Of a DNA stretch of 64,000 bases, positions 27,885 through 36,546 are shown in pieces. The stretch's first letter is position 1; the number at the start of each line of letters is the position of its first letter. The position numbers and the translations under genes are program-made. Source of the DNA: Microbacter margulisiae (lineage in GTDB: Bacteria > Bacteroidota > Bacteroidia > Bacteroidales > Paludibacteraceae); contig NZ_JACHYB010000002.1 in the NCBI RefSeq assembly GCF_014192515.1, positions 124,001 to 188,000 on the forward strand. Reading direction: 5' to 3'. The notes beneath the pieces were generated by a model that worked only from the letters and a program-made list of their open reading frames with translations, was not told the DNA's origin and searched no databases.

Positions 27885-28919
27885 ATGAATCATATCAAGA
27901 AAAATCCTAAGATTGAAGTGATTATTCACATACTGGCATGGTGTGTCTTGTTTGGCTTCCCGTTTATTTTTATTTGGGAAAGAGGTGATCCCGACCTGCA
28001 TAAATATGGTGGATATTTTGCCAATACGCTTTGGTTCTTCATCGTATTCTACGTCAACTATTTCTTCCTGATTACCCGCTATCTGTTTAACAGGAAGATG
28101 ATGCAATTTATCCTTTCCAATCTTTTACTGGTATCTATCGGCGCCGGATTATTGCATTTGGAAATGGTATCGTCGTTCCATGCGGCATTCACAGCTCATT
28201 TCCCCCCGCCTCCGCCTGCCTACATTTTTATCTTTCGAGACGCAACATCCTTGATACTATCGGCAGGACTAAGTGTAGCCATCCGGATGACCAGTCAGTG
28301 GTATAAGGTGGAAGCAGCCCGCAAAGAAATGGAGAAAGACCGGTTTGAAACAGAACTCAAAAGCCTGAAAACGCAATTAAACCCCCATTTTCTTTTCAAT
28401 ACCCTGAACAATATTTATTCACTGATTCCAATACATGCAGAGCAGGCGCAAGAGACAGTGCACCGTCTCAGCCATTTGCTGCGTTATGTCCTGTATGAAG
28501 ACACGGAAACTTATGTCCCTATCCAGCAGGAGTTCCGGTTTTTGAAAAACTATGTCGAACTGATGTCGTTAAGGCTCCCAAAAGAAATTGAAGTCATTTG
28601 CAATATTCCCGATGATCCGGGCAATGACATTATTGCTCCCATGCTTTTTATCTCGTTAATCGAAAATGCATTCAAACATGGTATCAGCCCACTTCATCCC
28701 TCTTTTATTCACATCGATATTCAACTGATTCCATCGAAGCAGGTAACCTGTATCGTCGAAAACAGTTATTTCCCAAAATCAGACAGCGATCATAGCGGTT
28801 CAGGTATCGGACAGGACAATCTTCATAAAAGAATAGCATTATTGTATCCAAACCGTCATACGCTGTTGTTTGAGCAAAGGGAATCAACCTATTTTGCACA
28901 ATTGACAATCTACATATAA
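27885..28919 (+). CDS. LytS-type sensor histidine kinase
   Basis: 344 residues. Four transmembrane helices fill the first ~150 residues, with a short proline-rich periplasmic loop and no separate sensor domain. A His_kinase (PF06580-type) domain follows: LNPHFLFNTLNNIYSL with the phospho-accepting His at ~168. A degenerate HATPase has the N-box 'LIENAFKHGI' near 259. It pairs with the LytTR regulator 19 bases downstream. A TACCTTTG -7-like box lies at 27857-27864 but no -33 partner is seen, so it may be read through from the efflux genes. Confidence 0.9.
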   Translation: MNHIKKNPKIEVIIHILAWCVLFGFPFIFIWERGDPDLHKYGGYFANTLWFFIVFYVNYFFLITRYLFNRKMMQFILSNLLLVSIGAGLLHLEMVSSFHAAFTAHFPPPPPAYIFIFRDATSLILSAGLSVAIRMTSQWYKVEAARKEMEKDRFETELKSLKTQLNPHFLFNTLNNIYSLIPIHAEQAQETVHRLSHLLRYVLYEDTETYVPIQQEFRFLKNYVELMSLRLPKEIEVICNIPDDPGNDIIAPMLFISLIENAFKHGISPLHPSFIHIDIQLIPSKQVTCIVENSYFPKSDSDHSGSGIGQDNLHKRIALLYPNRHTLLFEQRESTYFAQLTIYI

Positions 28920-28938
28920 CCTGTTTATTTGAAAAGAT

Positions 28939-29655
28939 ATGATTCGATGCGCCATTGTAGATGATGAACCTTTAGCTCTTGACCTGCTGGAGACTTACGT
29001 CAATAAGACTCCTTTCCTGCAGCTTGCGGGAAAATACAACAATGCCCTGATCGCAATGGAATCAGCTCATATCCAGGATATTGATCTCTATTTTTTGGAT
29101 ATTCAAATGCCGGAATTAAACGGGTTAGATTTCTCCAAAATGGTGGGTAATCATTCAAAAGTTATATTTACGACTGCCTTTCAGCAATATGCTCTTGAAG
29201 GCTTTCGTGTCGATGCGCTTGACTATTTGTTAAAACCGATTAGTTATCAGGAGTTCCTGCAAGCCGCCAACAAAGCACTGCGCTGGTTTGAGAATATCGC
29301 CCAACAAGCAGTAAATCATGTAGCAGAAGATACCCTCATCGTGAAAAGTGAAAGCAAACTGGTGCAGGTCAAAACGTCAGACATCCTATTCATTGAAGGA
29401 TGGAACGATTATGTAAAATTTCACCTCGAAGGCATGACACAACCACTCATGGCACAATTAAGTATGAAAATGCTTGAAGATCGCCTTCCCTCCGATCGGT
29501 TCGTCAGAGTACACCGTTCATTTATTGTCCAGGTAGATAAAATACAGGTTATCGAACATCATCGGATTGTATTTGGAAAAATCCGTGTTCCAATTTCCGA
29601 TTCCTACAAAACTTCATTTTACAATCTTTTGCACAATCGTTCGCTGCTAAAATGA
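28939..29655 (+). CDS. LytTR-family response regulator
   Basis: 238 residues. The receiver domain (1-~120) has the acidic pair DDEP at ~8-10, phospho-acceptor Asp ~53 in 'YFLDIQMPELNG', the switch T in 'VIFTTAF' and the conserved K in 'DYLLKPI'. A LytTR DNA-binding domain (~135-238) shows 'ILFIEGWNDYVKFHL' and 'FVRVHRSFIVQVDKI'. It acts as transcription factor of the preceding kinase. Adjacent to the efflux operon; target genes not shown by the sequence. Confidence 0.93.
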   Translation: MIRCAIVDDEPLALDLLETYVNKTPFLQLAGKYNNALIAMESAHIQDIDLYFLDIQMPELNGLDFSKMVGNHSKVIFTTAFQQYALEGFRVDALDYLLKPISYQEFLQAANKALRWFENIAQQAVNHVAEDTLIVKSESKLVQVKTSDILFIEGWNDYVKFHLEGMTQPLMAQLSMKMLEDRLPSDRFVRVHRSFIVQVDKIQVIEHHRIVFGKIRVPISDSYKTSFYNLLHNRSLLK

Positions 29656-29763
29656 TCCTAGATTGTATCACTTATCATGGTAATTGTCTGCTGCTTCACT
29701 CTTTTGGCATAAAGAAGTAAAATTCTCCTTTTTCTTTATTTATTATCCGGGTATTTAAATTGG

Positions 29764-29796
29764 GAAGCGTCCAAAACTAATAGCTTTGAACGCTCC
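29764..29796. terminator. Possible hairpin between convergent genes
   Basis: AGCGTCCAAA (29766-29775) can pair with TTTGAACGCT (29785-29794) with one mismatch, between the convergent lytTR and cydB genes. No strong T-run on either strand, so its role as terminator is uncertain. Confidence 0.3.
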
Positions 29797-29858
29797 TTGT
29801 TAGTCACTAATGACAATTTTAGTAGCAAATTATTGGGTAGGAAACTTGTAGCATGAAG

Positions 29859-30998
29859 TTAATATTTCACACTCTCCTCGTTCATCTCCTTTTGGTCAAT
29901 TTTCTTCTTATCCATCACACGCCATGCATAAACAATGTAGGCCAGGACAAAAGGAATCAGCAACGACACAACACTCATCACCTTCAGGGTAAAGAAGCTG
30001 GAAGAGCTGTTGTAAATCGTCAATGAACTTTGTAAATCATATACCGAAGGATAAAAAGAAGTATGGTTGTAGCCGATATTCAGCAGTAACATCAAAACCG
30101 CCAGAACGGTTCCAACACCGGCAAACCAGATCCCTTTCGTACTTTTCGAAAAAGTGCCCAGATAAATCCCATATAACAAAGCGACTACCCCTATCAGAAA
30201 GAGTATCCCCACAAGAGGCATCTGGATAAAGTTAAGAAAATATTTGCCTTTCTCCAGATAAACCGTTCCGCTCGGATCTACAGCAAATCCCTGGCTGAAC
30301 AAAGTCCAGATCAGGAACGGAAGGAACATGACTAAAAACGCAATAGCATCGTACAACACTTGTCTACGGGAACGTCTTAACACCGCTTCATCGTCAATAT
30401 TATTAATAAAGTAAAGGCTCCCCAACACGCGTGCAAGGAAGAAAATAGAAAACCCAAGCAACAGGTTGCGTATATTCAGGACAGCCTCTAATCCATGCCA
30501 TGGGGTATGCCAGGTAGAAATGACCGGCATGGCAAGCTGAGTCAAATCACCTTTGTTGACTGAGAATTCGCTCCCCGTAAAGAAGGTTCCTACGGCAATG
30601 CCGAATAATATCAGACCTCCGAACCCATTGACCAAAAGAAACGCCTCAAAGGTTTTATGCCCAAAGATATTGCCGCCCTTTGTTCTCCATTCGTACGACA
30701 CCGCCTGCACCACAAAGCATACCAGCAATAACATCCAAGGCCAGTAAGCACCACCAAAACTAGTAGCATAAAAGAGGGGAAAAGAAGCAAAAGCCGCCCC
30801 GCCGAACGTTACCAGCGTGGTGAATGTCAAATCCCATTTTCGTCCCAATGAATTTACCAGCAATGTACGTTCCATTTCGGTTTTACCAATTGTGTAAAGC
30901 AACGTCTGTCCTCCCTGAACAAAAAACAAGAATACCAGCAACGCGCCCAACAAAGAGACTAAAAGCCACCAATAGGCTTGAAAAAATGCGTAATCCAT
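29859..30998 (-). CDS. cydB: Cytochrome bd ubiquinol oxidase subunit II
   Basis: 379 residues with about nine transmembrane helices, the usual size for CydB. Subunit II pairs with CydA to stabilise the haem sites. Typical start (MDYAFFQAYWWLLVSLLGALLVFLFFVQGGQTLL) with the conserved 'W..L...L.....GG..L' pattern. 56 bases downstream of cydA on the same strand, so one operon. The complex reduces oxygen to water at high affinity, consistent with a microaerobic or oxygen-tolerant anaerobe. Confidence 0.95.
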   Translation of the reverse strand: MDYAFFQAYWWLLVSLLGALLVFLFFVQGGQTLLYTIGKTEMERTLLVNSLGRKWDLTFTTLVTFGGAAFASFPLFYATSFGGAYWPWMLLLVCFVVQAVSYEWRTKGGNIFGHKTFEAFLLVNGFGGLILFGIAVGTFFTGSEFSVNKGDLTQLAMPVISTWHTPWHGLEAVLNIRNLLLGFSIFFLARVLGSLYFINNIDDEAVLRRSRRQVLYDAIAFLVMFLPFLIWTLFSQGFAVDPSGTVYLEKGKYFLNFIQMPLVGILFLIGVVALLYGIYLGTFSKSTKGIWFAGVGTVLAVLMLLLNIGYNHTSFYPSVYDLQSSLTIYNSSSSFFTLKVMSVVSLLIPFVLAYIVYAWRVMDKKKIDQKEMNEESVKY

Positions 30999-31054
30999 TG
31001 TATTAAGTTTTTACATATTAATTTTTGAACAAACTAAACCAACTGCATCAAAAA

Positions 31055-32611
31055 CTATTTGATGCTTTCCGGGCCTTTCCGGATTTCATGAGCCATCACT
31101 CCGACAATAGCCACGGCAAATACCGTATAGATCACAACAAAAATGGTCAATGTCAGTTTAATGGAAGCCACGGGAACATAGGAAGCCGCCGCAAACGTAG
31201 GCAACAGATCCTGAATAGCCCATGGTTGACGTCCCACTTCAGCTACAATCCATCCGGAAAATGAAGTTAGATACGCCAGTGGAATAGAGAAGATTGATAG
31301 CCACAAAAGCCAGGTCATCTTTTCAATTTTACGGCCAACGTACAAGACATATAAGAAAAAGAGCAAGAAGAAAACGCCCAAAATCACCATAAAATGGAAT
31401 GCATAGAAAGTAAGCGGTACATCAGGTACCAGTTGCGCTTTGGATGTAACGTAACCATACCCAAAATAAGGAGATGTGGCATCGAAAATGGCACGATTTA
31501 CTGCCATCAGTGAGTCGTTTTTCGCCTTCTTGGCCAGGCGATAATCAATCATAGCCTGATGCGCCATTCGTCCGAATGTCAGTTTTTCATCCGTCGTCAA
31601 TGGTTTCACCTGTTCTCCGTTTTTCAGCGTCAACAAGTAACTTTTATCCAGTAAATCCTGAATACCAGGAACAAAAGCATTCCAATGACGATATGCCAGC
31701 AAAGAAAGACCATGGGGAATAGTGATTTTGAAAAGATATGGAGAAATAGAATCATTATAAACTTTCTTTTCTGGATTCAACACGCCAAATGCAACAAGGT
31801 TTGTTCCATTCTGTCCATTGTACAATCCTTCCATAGCCGCCAGTTTCATCGGTTGCTTTTGAGCCACCTGATAAGCGGATGAATCGCCCGTGAAAACAGC
31901 CAGCAAAATGCCCGCCAATCCAAAAATAGAAGCAATCATAATGCTCTTATGGGCAAACTCGATGTTTCGTTTTTTCAATAAATACCAGGAGCTAACCCCA
32001 ATAACAAAAGCAGCCCCTATAATCCATGATGAAGTGACCGTGTGGAAAAATTTGGACATAGCTACCGGTGAAAAAACAACGGCAGAAAAGCTGGTCATCT
32101 CATTTCGAACCGTATCGATGTTGAAAAACGTTCCTGTCGGATATTGCATCCAGGCATTCGCGACCAGAATCCATAAGGCAGAAAGTGTTGCCCCAACCCA
32201 CGTTAGCCACGTAGAAGCCAGGTGGAAGCCTTTGCTCGTTTTATTCCAGCCAAACACCATGACGACAAAGAAAGTCGACTCCAGAAAGAAAGCCATTATG
32301 CCTTCAATAGCTAATGGTGCACCAAAAATATCGCCCACCAGCCAGCTATAATTTGACCAATTTGTACCAAACTGAAATTCCAGGATAATACCCCCGGCAA
32401 TACCCAGCACAAAGTTGGCGGTAAACAAATGCATCCAAAACTTGGTCATCCGTTTCCATTCTTCTTTTCCCGTGCGGTAATAGAGCGTCTCCATTACTGC
32501 CATGATAAAGCCCAGACTCAGCGTAAGCGGAACCGAAAGCCAATGATAACACGCAGTCACCGCAAATTGAACGCGTGACCAATCAACGATGGACAAATCC
32601 AGTGTTCCCAT
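31055..32611 (-). CDS. cydA: Cytochrome bd ubiquinol oxidase subunit I
   Basis: 518 residues. The N-terminal helix has the haem-ligand His (TACYHWLSVPLTLSLGF). The Q-loop/helix region ends with the CydA hallmark 'GWIVAEVGRQPW'. It oxidises menaquinol or ubiquinol in the cytoplasmic membrane. It is the first gene of the cydAB operon; a complete Bacteroidota-type promoter lies ~90 bases upstream on the minus strand (32703-32733). Confidence 0.96.
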   Translation of the reverse strand: MGTLDLSIVDWSRVQFAVTACYHWLSVPLTLSLGFIMAVMETLYYRTGKEEWKRMTKFWMHLFTANFVLGIAGGIILEFQFGTNWSNYSWLVGDIFGAPLAIEGIMAFFLESTFFVVMVFGWNKTSKGFHLASTWLTWVGATLSALWILVANAWMQYPTGTFFNIDTVRNEMTSFSAVVFSPVAMSKFFHTVTSSWIIGAAFVIGVSSWYLLKKRNIEFAHKSIMIASIFGLAGILLAVFTGDSSAYQVAQKQPMKLAAMEGLYNGQNGTNLVAFGVLNPEKKVYNDSISPYLFKITIPHGLSLLAYRHWNAFVPGIQDLLDKSYLLTLKNGEQVKPLTTDEKLTFGRMAHQAMIDYRLAKKAKNDSLMAVNRAIFDATSPYFGYGYVTSKAQLVPDVPLTFYAFHFMVILGVFFLLFFLYVLYVGRKIEKMTWLLWLSIFSIPLAYLTSFSGWIVAEVGRQPWAIQDLLPTFAAASYVPVASIKLTLTIFVVIYTVFAVAIVGVMAHEIRKGPESIK

Positions 32612-32702
32612 GTTTCAAAAGGATTAAAATGAATAACTATAATTTTCTGTAATTAAGGCGTAAAAATGAATACTTTCTCCTTGATTTGATTAAAGTGCCG
32701 GA

Positions 32703-32733
32703 CAAAGATAATCGGTCATTCTGAAAAAACAAA
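32703..32733 (-). promoter_or_regulatory. Bacteroidota-type promoter of cydAB
   Basis: Read on the minus strand: TTTG (complement of 32730-32733), 19-base spacer, TATCTTTG (complement of 32703-32710). This matches the -33 TTTG / -7 TAnnTTTG pattern at ideal spacing. Transcription would start near 32697, leaving a leader of roughly 85 bases. Confidence 0.7.
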
Positions 32734-32860
32734 ATATTCTATTACTTTTTAATTTCACAGCCTTTTATTATACGCTTAATAAAAATAAACACGCATCCCA
32801 CACATTGTCATCCGAAAAAATGGACTGATTTTTCTACCGTTGGTTTGAAGCAATAAAGTA

Positions 32861-32892
32861 TTTGATACTTTGCAGCAAAACCATTATCTTTG
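32861..32892 (+). promoter_or_regulatory. Bacteroidota-type promoter of tRNA-Arg
   Basis: TTTG at 32861-32864, 20-base spacer, TATCTTTG at 32885-32892. The tRNA begins 15 bases after the -7 box, so a short 5' leader would be removed by RNase P. Confidence 0.7.
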
Positions 32893-32906
32893 TTAACGAA
32901 ATCAAC

Positions 32907-32978
32907 GGTCTTATAGTTCAATGGATAGAACGGAAGTTTCCTAAACTTCAAATCCGGGTTCGATTCCCGGTGGGACTA
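32907..32978 (+). tRNA. tRNA-Arg (anticodon CCU)
   Basis: The full cloverleaf can be folded by eye: acceptor GGTCTTA / TGGGACT with three G-U pairs, U8-A9, D-stem GTTC/GAAC, anticodon stem GAAGT/ACTTC with loop TTCCTAA (anticodon CCT at 34-36), T-stem CCGGG with TTCGATT loop, discriminator A. The 3' CCA is not encoded. It decodes AGG arginine codons. Confidence 0.93.
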
Positions 32979-33295
32979 CTTCTTCTTTTGTAAGGTTGCG
33001 CTTGCGTTCCGATCACTAAAAGCTTCCGATCGATGCAAGCACATTTCACTTAATGTAAATCCTTCCCACAAAAGGGGGCACATATTCTTCATTAAAAAAT
33101 CTCATTTGGGAATAATGATATTTCAAAAATAATTACAGAAATAATTCTTTCTTTTTTGTCCTTGGATGTTTGAAAAAGAGATTCCATATTGTATCTTTGG
33201 GCAGTCAAAAGAAACCTTTATACCTAAAAATATCGCTTTCATCAGGCTTGATATGACGAAACAACCTGAGCGAAACCCATCACACGTTGAAAAGA
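32979..33295. other. Gap between tRNA-Arg and the ClC gene
   Basis: No gene or clear terminator is supported here. An open frame at 33166-33417 overlaps the start of the ClC gene in another frame and has no recognisable content. Confidence 0.4.
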
Positions 33296-34711
33296 ATGGA
33301 GATAAAAAAAGCATCCATGAAGCTAAACGTTACTACAATTCGAAAATTCCTTCACAAATCGCAAAAACCCATCGGATTTGTATCGGGTTCCTGGAAAACG
33401 ACGCAACGTTTTATTGATGCAGAGAAGAGAAATTTTGAATTGCTTTTTTTTGCCTTTTCTATCGGATTGAGCGTTGGATTGGTAGGTTCGGTCTTCCGTC
33501 TTACGTTAGATTACATAAACAAGCTCAGCACGGAATTATACGCTTACAATTCAAATGGCAAGCTAATTAATTACTTTATATTGATTATTTTATCAACCAT
33601 CAGCGTTTTAATTTCATATGCCTTGGTTAAGAATCTTGCTCCGGAAGCATCCGGAAGCGGTGTTCAGGAAGTGGAAGGGGCGCTGGATCAGGCAAGACCG
33701 TTGCGATGGAAACGAGTATTACCCGTTAAATTCGTCAGTTCTCTTTTCTCATTAGGCAGCGGTTTGCTTCTCGGACGTGAAGGACCGACCATCCAAATAG
33801 GCGCTAATATCGGAAAAATGTTTACAGACACATTCCGCCGCCCTGACGATGAAGTAAATCCTCTTGTTTCGGCAGGAGCCGCTGCAGGACTGGCAACCGC
33901 TTTCAACGCTCCTTTATCAGGAATCGTTTTCGTGATCGAAGAGCTGCACGGCCATTTTCATTATAAATTTTTCTCTCTTGCCGGCATCATGATAGCCTCG
34001 AGTACTGCCGATTTTGTGGTAAGGGCTTTGATCGGCGTTGACCCCGTGGTTCACATGACTATCTTCAATCATCCACCGTTACAATCTATCTGGATGTTTT
34101 TTGTGTTCGGGCTCTTTTTAAGTCTCGTAGGGTATCTTTTTAATGCATATCTGATCAAAACTCTGAACCGTACCCGCAAATTATCGAAACGTAATGCTTA
34201 TATCTATGCCGGAACTGTCGGTATCGTCGTTGCCATTGTCGGAATTTTCAATTTTAATCTTATTGGAGGAGGTTATCAGACCATTCGTTTTGTTCTCGAC
34301 CACTCTTTTACATTTGTATTTTTGCTTATCCTGTTCCTAAGTCGGCTTATCCTGACCATCCTGGGCTACAGCACCGGAGTTTCGGGAGGTATTTTCGCCC
34401 CGTTGCTGGCGATGGGGGTTGTGTTCGGTATGCTATTCGGAAATATGATGCAAAGCGTATTCCCCGCCCAGATTCTTTCTCCTGGCATTTTTGCCGTCGC
34501 TGGAATGGCCGGCATCTTTGCATCCACCGTTAGAGCTCCACTAACCGGCCTTGTACTGGCTATTGAAATGACGGCAAACTTCGAACTCATCCTGCCATTA
34601 TTGGTGACTTCCATTACTGCTTCGATCTTCACCACCATGTTTGGCAATAAACCAATTTATACCACGTTGTTGAAACGTACCCTCGAAAACGCTGCCCAGC
34701 AACACAAGTGA
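33296..34711 (+). CDS. ClC-family chloride channel/transporter
   Basis: I use the ATG at 33296 rather than the TTG nine bases upstream. 471 residues with the ClC helices and three selectivity-filter motifs: GSGVQ (with EVEGAL), GREGPTIQ containing the gating glutamate, and GVSGGIFAPLL. The 'EELHGHF' segment keeps the inner proton-glutamate of exchangers, and a tyrosine in 'GNKPIYTTLL' fits the central chloride ligand. It is therefore more likely an H+/Cl- antiporter than a channel, perhaps used in acid stress. No CBS domains follow. Confidence 0.92.
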   Translation: MEIKKASMKLNVTTIRKFLHKSQKPIGFVSGSWKTTQRFIDAEKRNFELLFFAFSIGLSVGLVGSVFRLTLDYINKLSTELYAYNSNGKLINYFILIILSTISVLISYALVKNLAPEASGSGVQEVEGALDQARPLRWKRVLPVKFVSSLFSLGSGLLLGREGPTIQIGANIGKMFTDTFRRPDDEVNPLVSAGAAAGLATAFNAPLSGIVFVIEELHGHFHYKFFSLAGIMIASSTADFVVRALIGVDPVVHMTIFNHPPLQSIWMFFVFGLFLSLVGYLFNAYLIKTLNRTRKLSKRNAYIYAGTVGIVVAIVGIFNFNLIGGGYQTIRFVLDHSFTFVFLLILFLSRLILTILGYSTGVSGGIFAPLLAMGVVFGMLFGNMMQSVFPAQILSPGIFAVAGMAGIFASTVRAPLTGLVLAIEMTANFELILPLLVTSITASIFTTMFGNKPIYTTLLKRTLENAAQQHK

Positions 34712-34788
34712 TTTTATTTCGTTCGGTTAGGCAGTTCAAGACATAATCATTACTTTTGTTGAAATAACATCCCATAAAAATCATCGCT

Positions 34789-35100
34789 ATGGAAACCCAA
34801 GATAACCAATTTAATATTGCTTTATCCGAGGAAGTGGCCGAAGGCATTTATTCCAATCTGGCCATTATCTCGCATTCTTCGTCCGAATTTGTCGTCGATT
34901 TCATTCGCATTATGCCCGGTACGCCGAAAGCCAATGTGAAATCTCGTATCATTCTTACTCCCGAACACGCCAAGCGTCTGTTGATGGCTTTGCAGGACAA
35001 CATAGCCAAATATGAATCCATTTTTGGAAAAATCAAGGTGGCCGAAGGGAGCAACAACCCGATGATGCCACCTATCAATTTCAACGGAGGCAATGCATAA
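34789..35100 (+). CDS. DUF3467 family protein
   Basis: 103 residues, soluble. Conserved pattern of DUF3467: 'NIALSEEVAEGIYSNLAIISHSSSEFVVDFIRIMPGTPKANVKSRIILTPEHAKRLLMALQDNIAKYE'. Found widely in Bacteroidota, function unknown. A TACTTTTG -7-like box is at 34751-34758, 30 bases before the start, but the -33 element is not clear. Convergent with the small membrane gene at 35104; only three bases separate the two stops. Confidence 0.88.
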   Translation: METQDNQFNIALSEEVAEGIYSNLAIISHSSSEFVVDFIRIMPGTPKANVKSRIILTPEHAKRLLMALQDNIAKYESIFGKIKVAEGSNNPMMPPINFNGGNA

Positions 35101-35103
35101 CCG

Positions 35104-35415
35104 TCAGGTCAGAAAGTAGAATGAAAGGATAAAGAATAGCGCTGTCGACACGATCATACCGCGGGATGATTTCCAATATTCGGCCTGGTAGAACAAAAAT
35201 AAAGTCCCTAAATCGGGAACAATGCTGACCAGAATCAATTTTCCGAACAGGGGAAGTTTCCATTGTATGTTCAACTTCAGGGCTTCCCACATGGATAAAT
35301 CCCCGCGATAGGCCTGATGATAGAAAACCAGTCCGAACACAACAGGCATGATCAACCCGCTGATCAGCCCTACCCAGAAGCTATCCAGCCATTTGAAACT
35401 TAGTTTAAGGTTCAT
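35104..35415 (-). CDS. Small four-helix membrane protein after surE
   Basis: The ATG at 35415 (MNLKLSFKWLDSFWVGLISG) is preferred to the TTG at 35445, which would overlap the surE stop. It yields 103 residues with about three or four hydrophobic segments (GLISGLIMPVVFGLVFY, KLILVSIVPDLGTLFLFY, GMIVSTALFFILSFYFL). It begins 17 bases behind surE and is likely co-transcribed. Family not named by me; Bacteroidota genomes often carry a similar hypothetical protein between surE and lpxB. Confidence 0.75.
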   Translation of the reverse strand: MNLKLSFKWLDSFWVGLISGLIMPVVFGLVFYHQAYRGDLSMWEALKLNIQWKLPLFGKLILVSIVPDLGTLFLFYQAEYWKSSRGMIVSTALFFILSFYFLT

Positions 35416-35432
35416 CGAAGCGCCTTGTTTTA

Positions 35433-36191
35433 TTAAAATTGCCAACTTTTAATCGCATCCATTGCGTCATATGCAGTCATGTCGATCTTGGTCGGCACAA
35501 TGGCAATGTAGTTATTTGCCAAAGCCCATTCATCCGTATCCATAGCATGCGGTTCGTCATTCGAAAAATTACCTGTCAGCCAGAAGTAAGGATGACCGTG
35601 AGGGTCAACATGGCGTACAAATTCTTCCGTCCAGCGACCGCTTGTCTGACGGCATACCTTTACGCCCTGAGGCTCAACATCAGGCATATTGACATTAAGA
35701 CACACTCCTTCCGGCAGACCATGCTCCAACACATTACGTGCAATACTACTCACAGAAGGAAGCACCTTCGAAAAGTCAGCATCGGGTTGATGGTTGCATA
35801 ATGAGAAACCGATGGAAGGTACTTCGTTTATACATCCTTCAATAGCGGCGCCCATCGTCCCTGAATAGACAACGCTAATAGAAGAGTTGGTTCCGTGATT
35901 AATACCAGTAACCAGCAGATCAGGAGCTTTATTGGGAAATAAAATGTGAAGTCCCAGCTTGACACAATCTACCGGTGTGCCGGAACAACGGTATCTAACC
36001 ACTCCTTTCTCTTCGCTGATTTTATGAAGGCGAGTAGGAATATTCACGGTAATGGCACTCGACATGCCCGAACGAGGACTATCAGGCGCCACCACGACAA
36101 GATCCCCGAGTGGTTTCATAGCTTCGATAAGCTCCTGAAGGCCTTTAGCCATCAGGCCGTCATCATTGGTAATCAATATTGAGGGTCGCAT
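35433..36191 (-). CDS. surE: 5'/3'-nucleotidase SurE
   Basis: 252 residues. SurE is a metal-dependent nucleoside monophosphatase used in stationary-phase survival. Conserved motifs are all present: N-terminal 'ILITNDDG' with the metal-binding Asp pair, 'VVAPDSPRSGMSSAIT', and 'LVTGINHGTNSSISVVYSGTMGAA' with the Asn/Gly active-site loop. Length is standard. Start at ATG 36191 is followed immediately by the MRPSILITNDD start expected for the family. Confidence 0.95.
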   Translation of the reverse strand: MRPSILITNDDGLMAKGLQELIEAMKPLGDLVVVAPDSPRSGMSSAITVNIPTRLHKISEEKGVVRYRCSGTPVDCVKLGLHILFPNKAPDLLVTGINHGTNSSISVVYSGTMGAAIEGCINEVPSIGFSLCNHQPDADFSKVLPSVSSIARNVLEHGLPEGVCLNVNMPDVEPQGVKVCRQTSGRWTEEFVRHVDPHGHPYFWLTGNFSNDEPHAMDTDEWALANNYIAIVPTKIDMTAYDAMDAIKSWQF

Positions 36192-36546
36192 ATATTAATT
36201 CAAGTTTTGCAGACAAACTAACTCACTGACTATAAGAAAAAAAACACCACGCAACACAACATAAAAATCTAATTTACAACAACTTTATATTGTAAACATA
36301 AAATTCAAAAATATGCTTCGACACAAAGATACAACAATACTTTCATAGATATATGGCTTTTCTGTTTCAATTCAATGGGAACGCGTTTCAATTATGCAAT
36401 CATCATTTCTTACATGCTTGTGTTGTCATATGTACCCCCACGACCAAATGTAATCTTCCTGAATAACAAAATCAAATTGAGGACGATTTGCGCCAGACAG
36501 TGAAAATTCTTACCTTTGTAACTTAAAATATTCCTCATAAAAGCCC
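36192..36546. other. Divergent intergenic region between surE and purL
   Basis: 355 bases, AT-rich. It contains the purL promoter near its right end; no small gene or riboswitch fold was recognised. Confidence 0.4.
36487..36518 (+). promoter_or_regulatory. Bacteroidota-type promoter of purL
   Basis: TTTG at 36487-36490, 20-base spacer, TACCTTTG at 36511-36518. The start codon is 28 bases beyond the -7 box, so the leader is short and leaves no room for a purine riboswitch. Confidence 0.75.

Noticed and set aside
33166..33417. 83-residue plus-strand frame before the ClC gene
   Set aside because: Overlaps the ClC start in another frame, no recognisable motif, and the ClC frame is certain.
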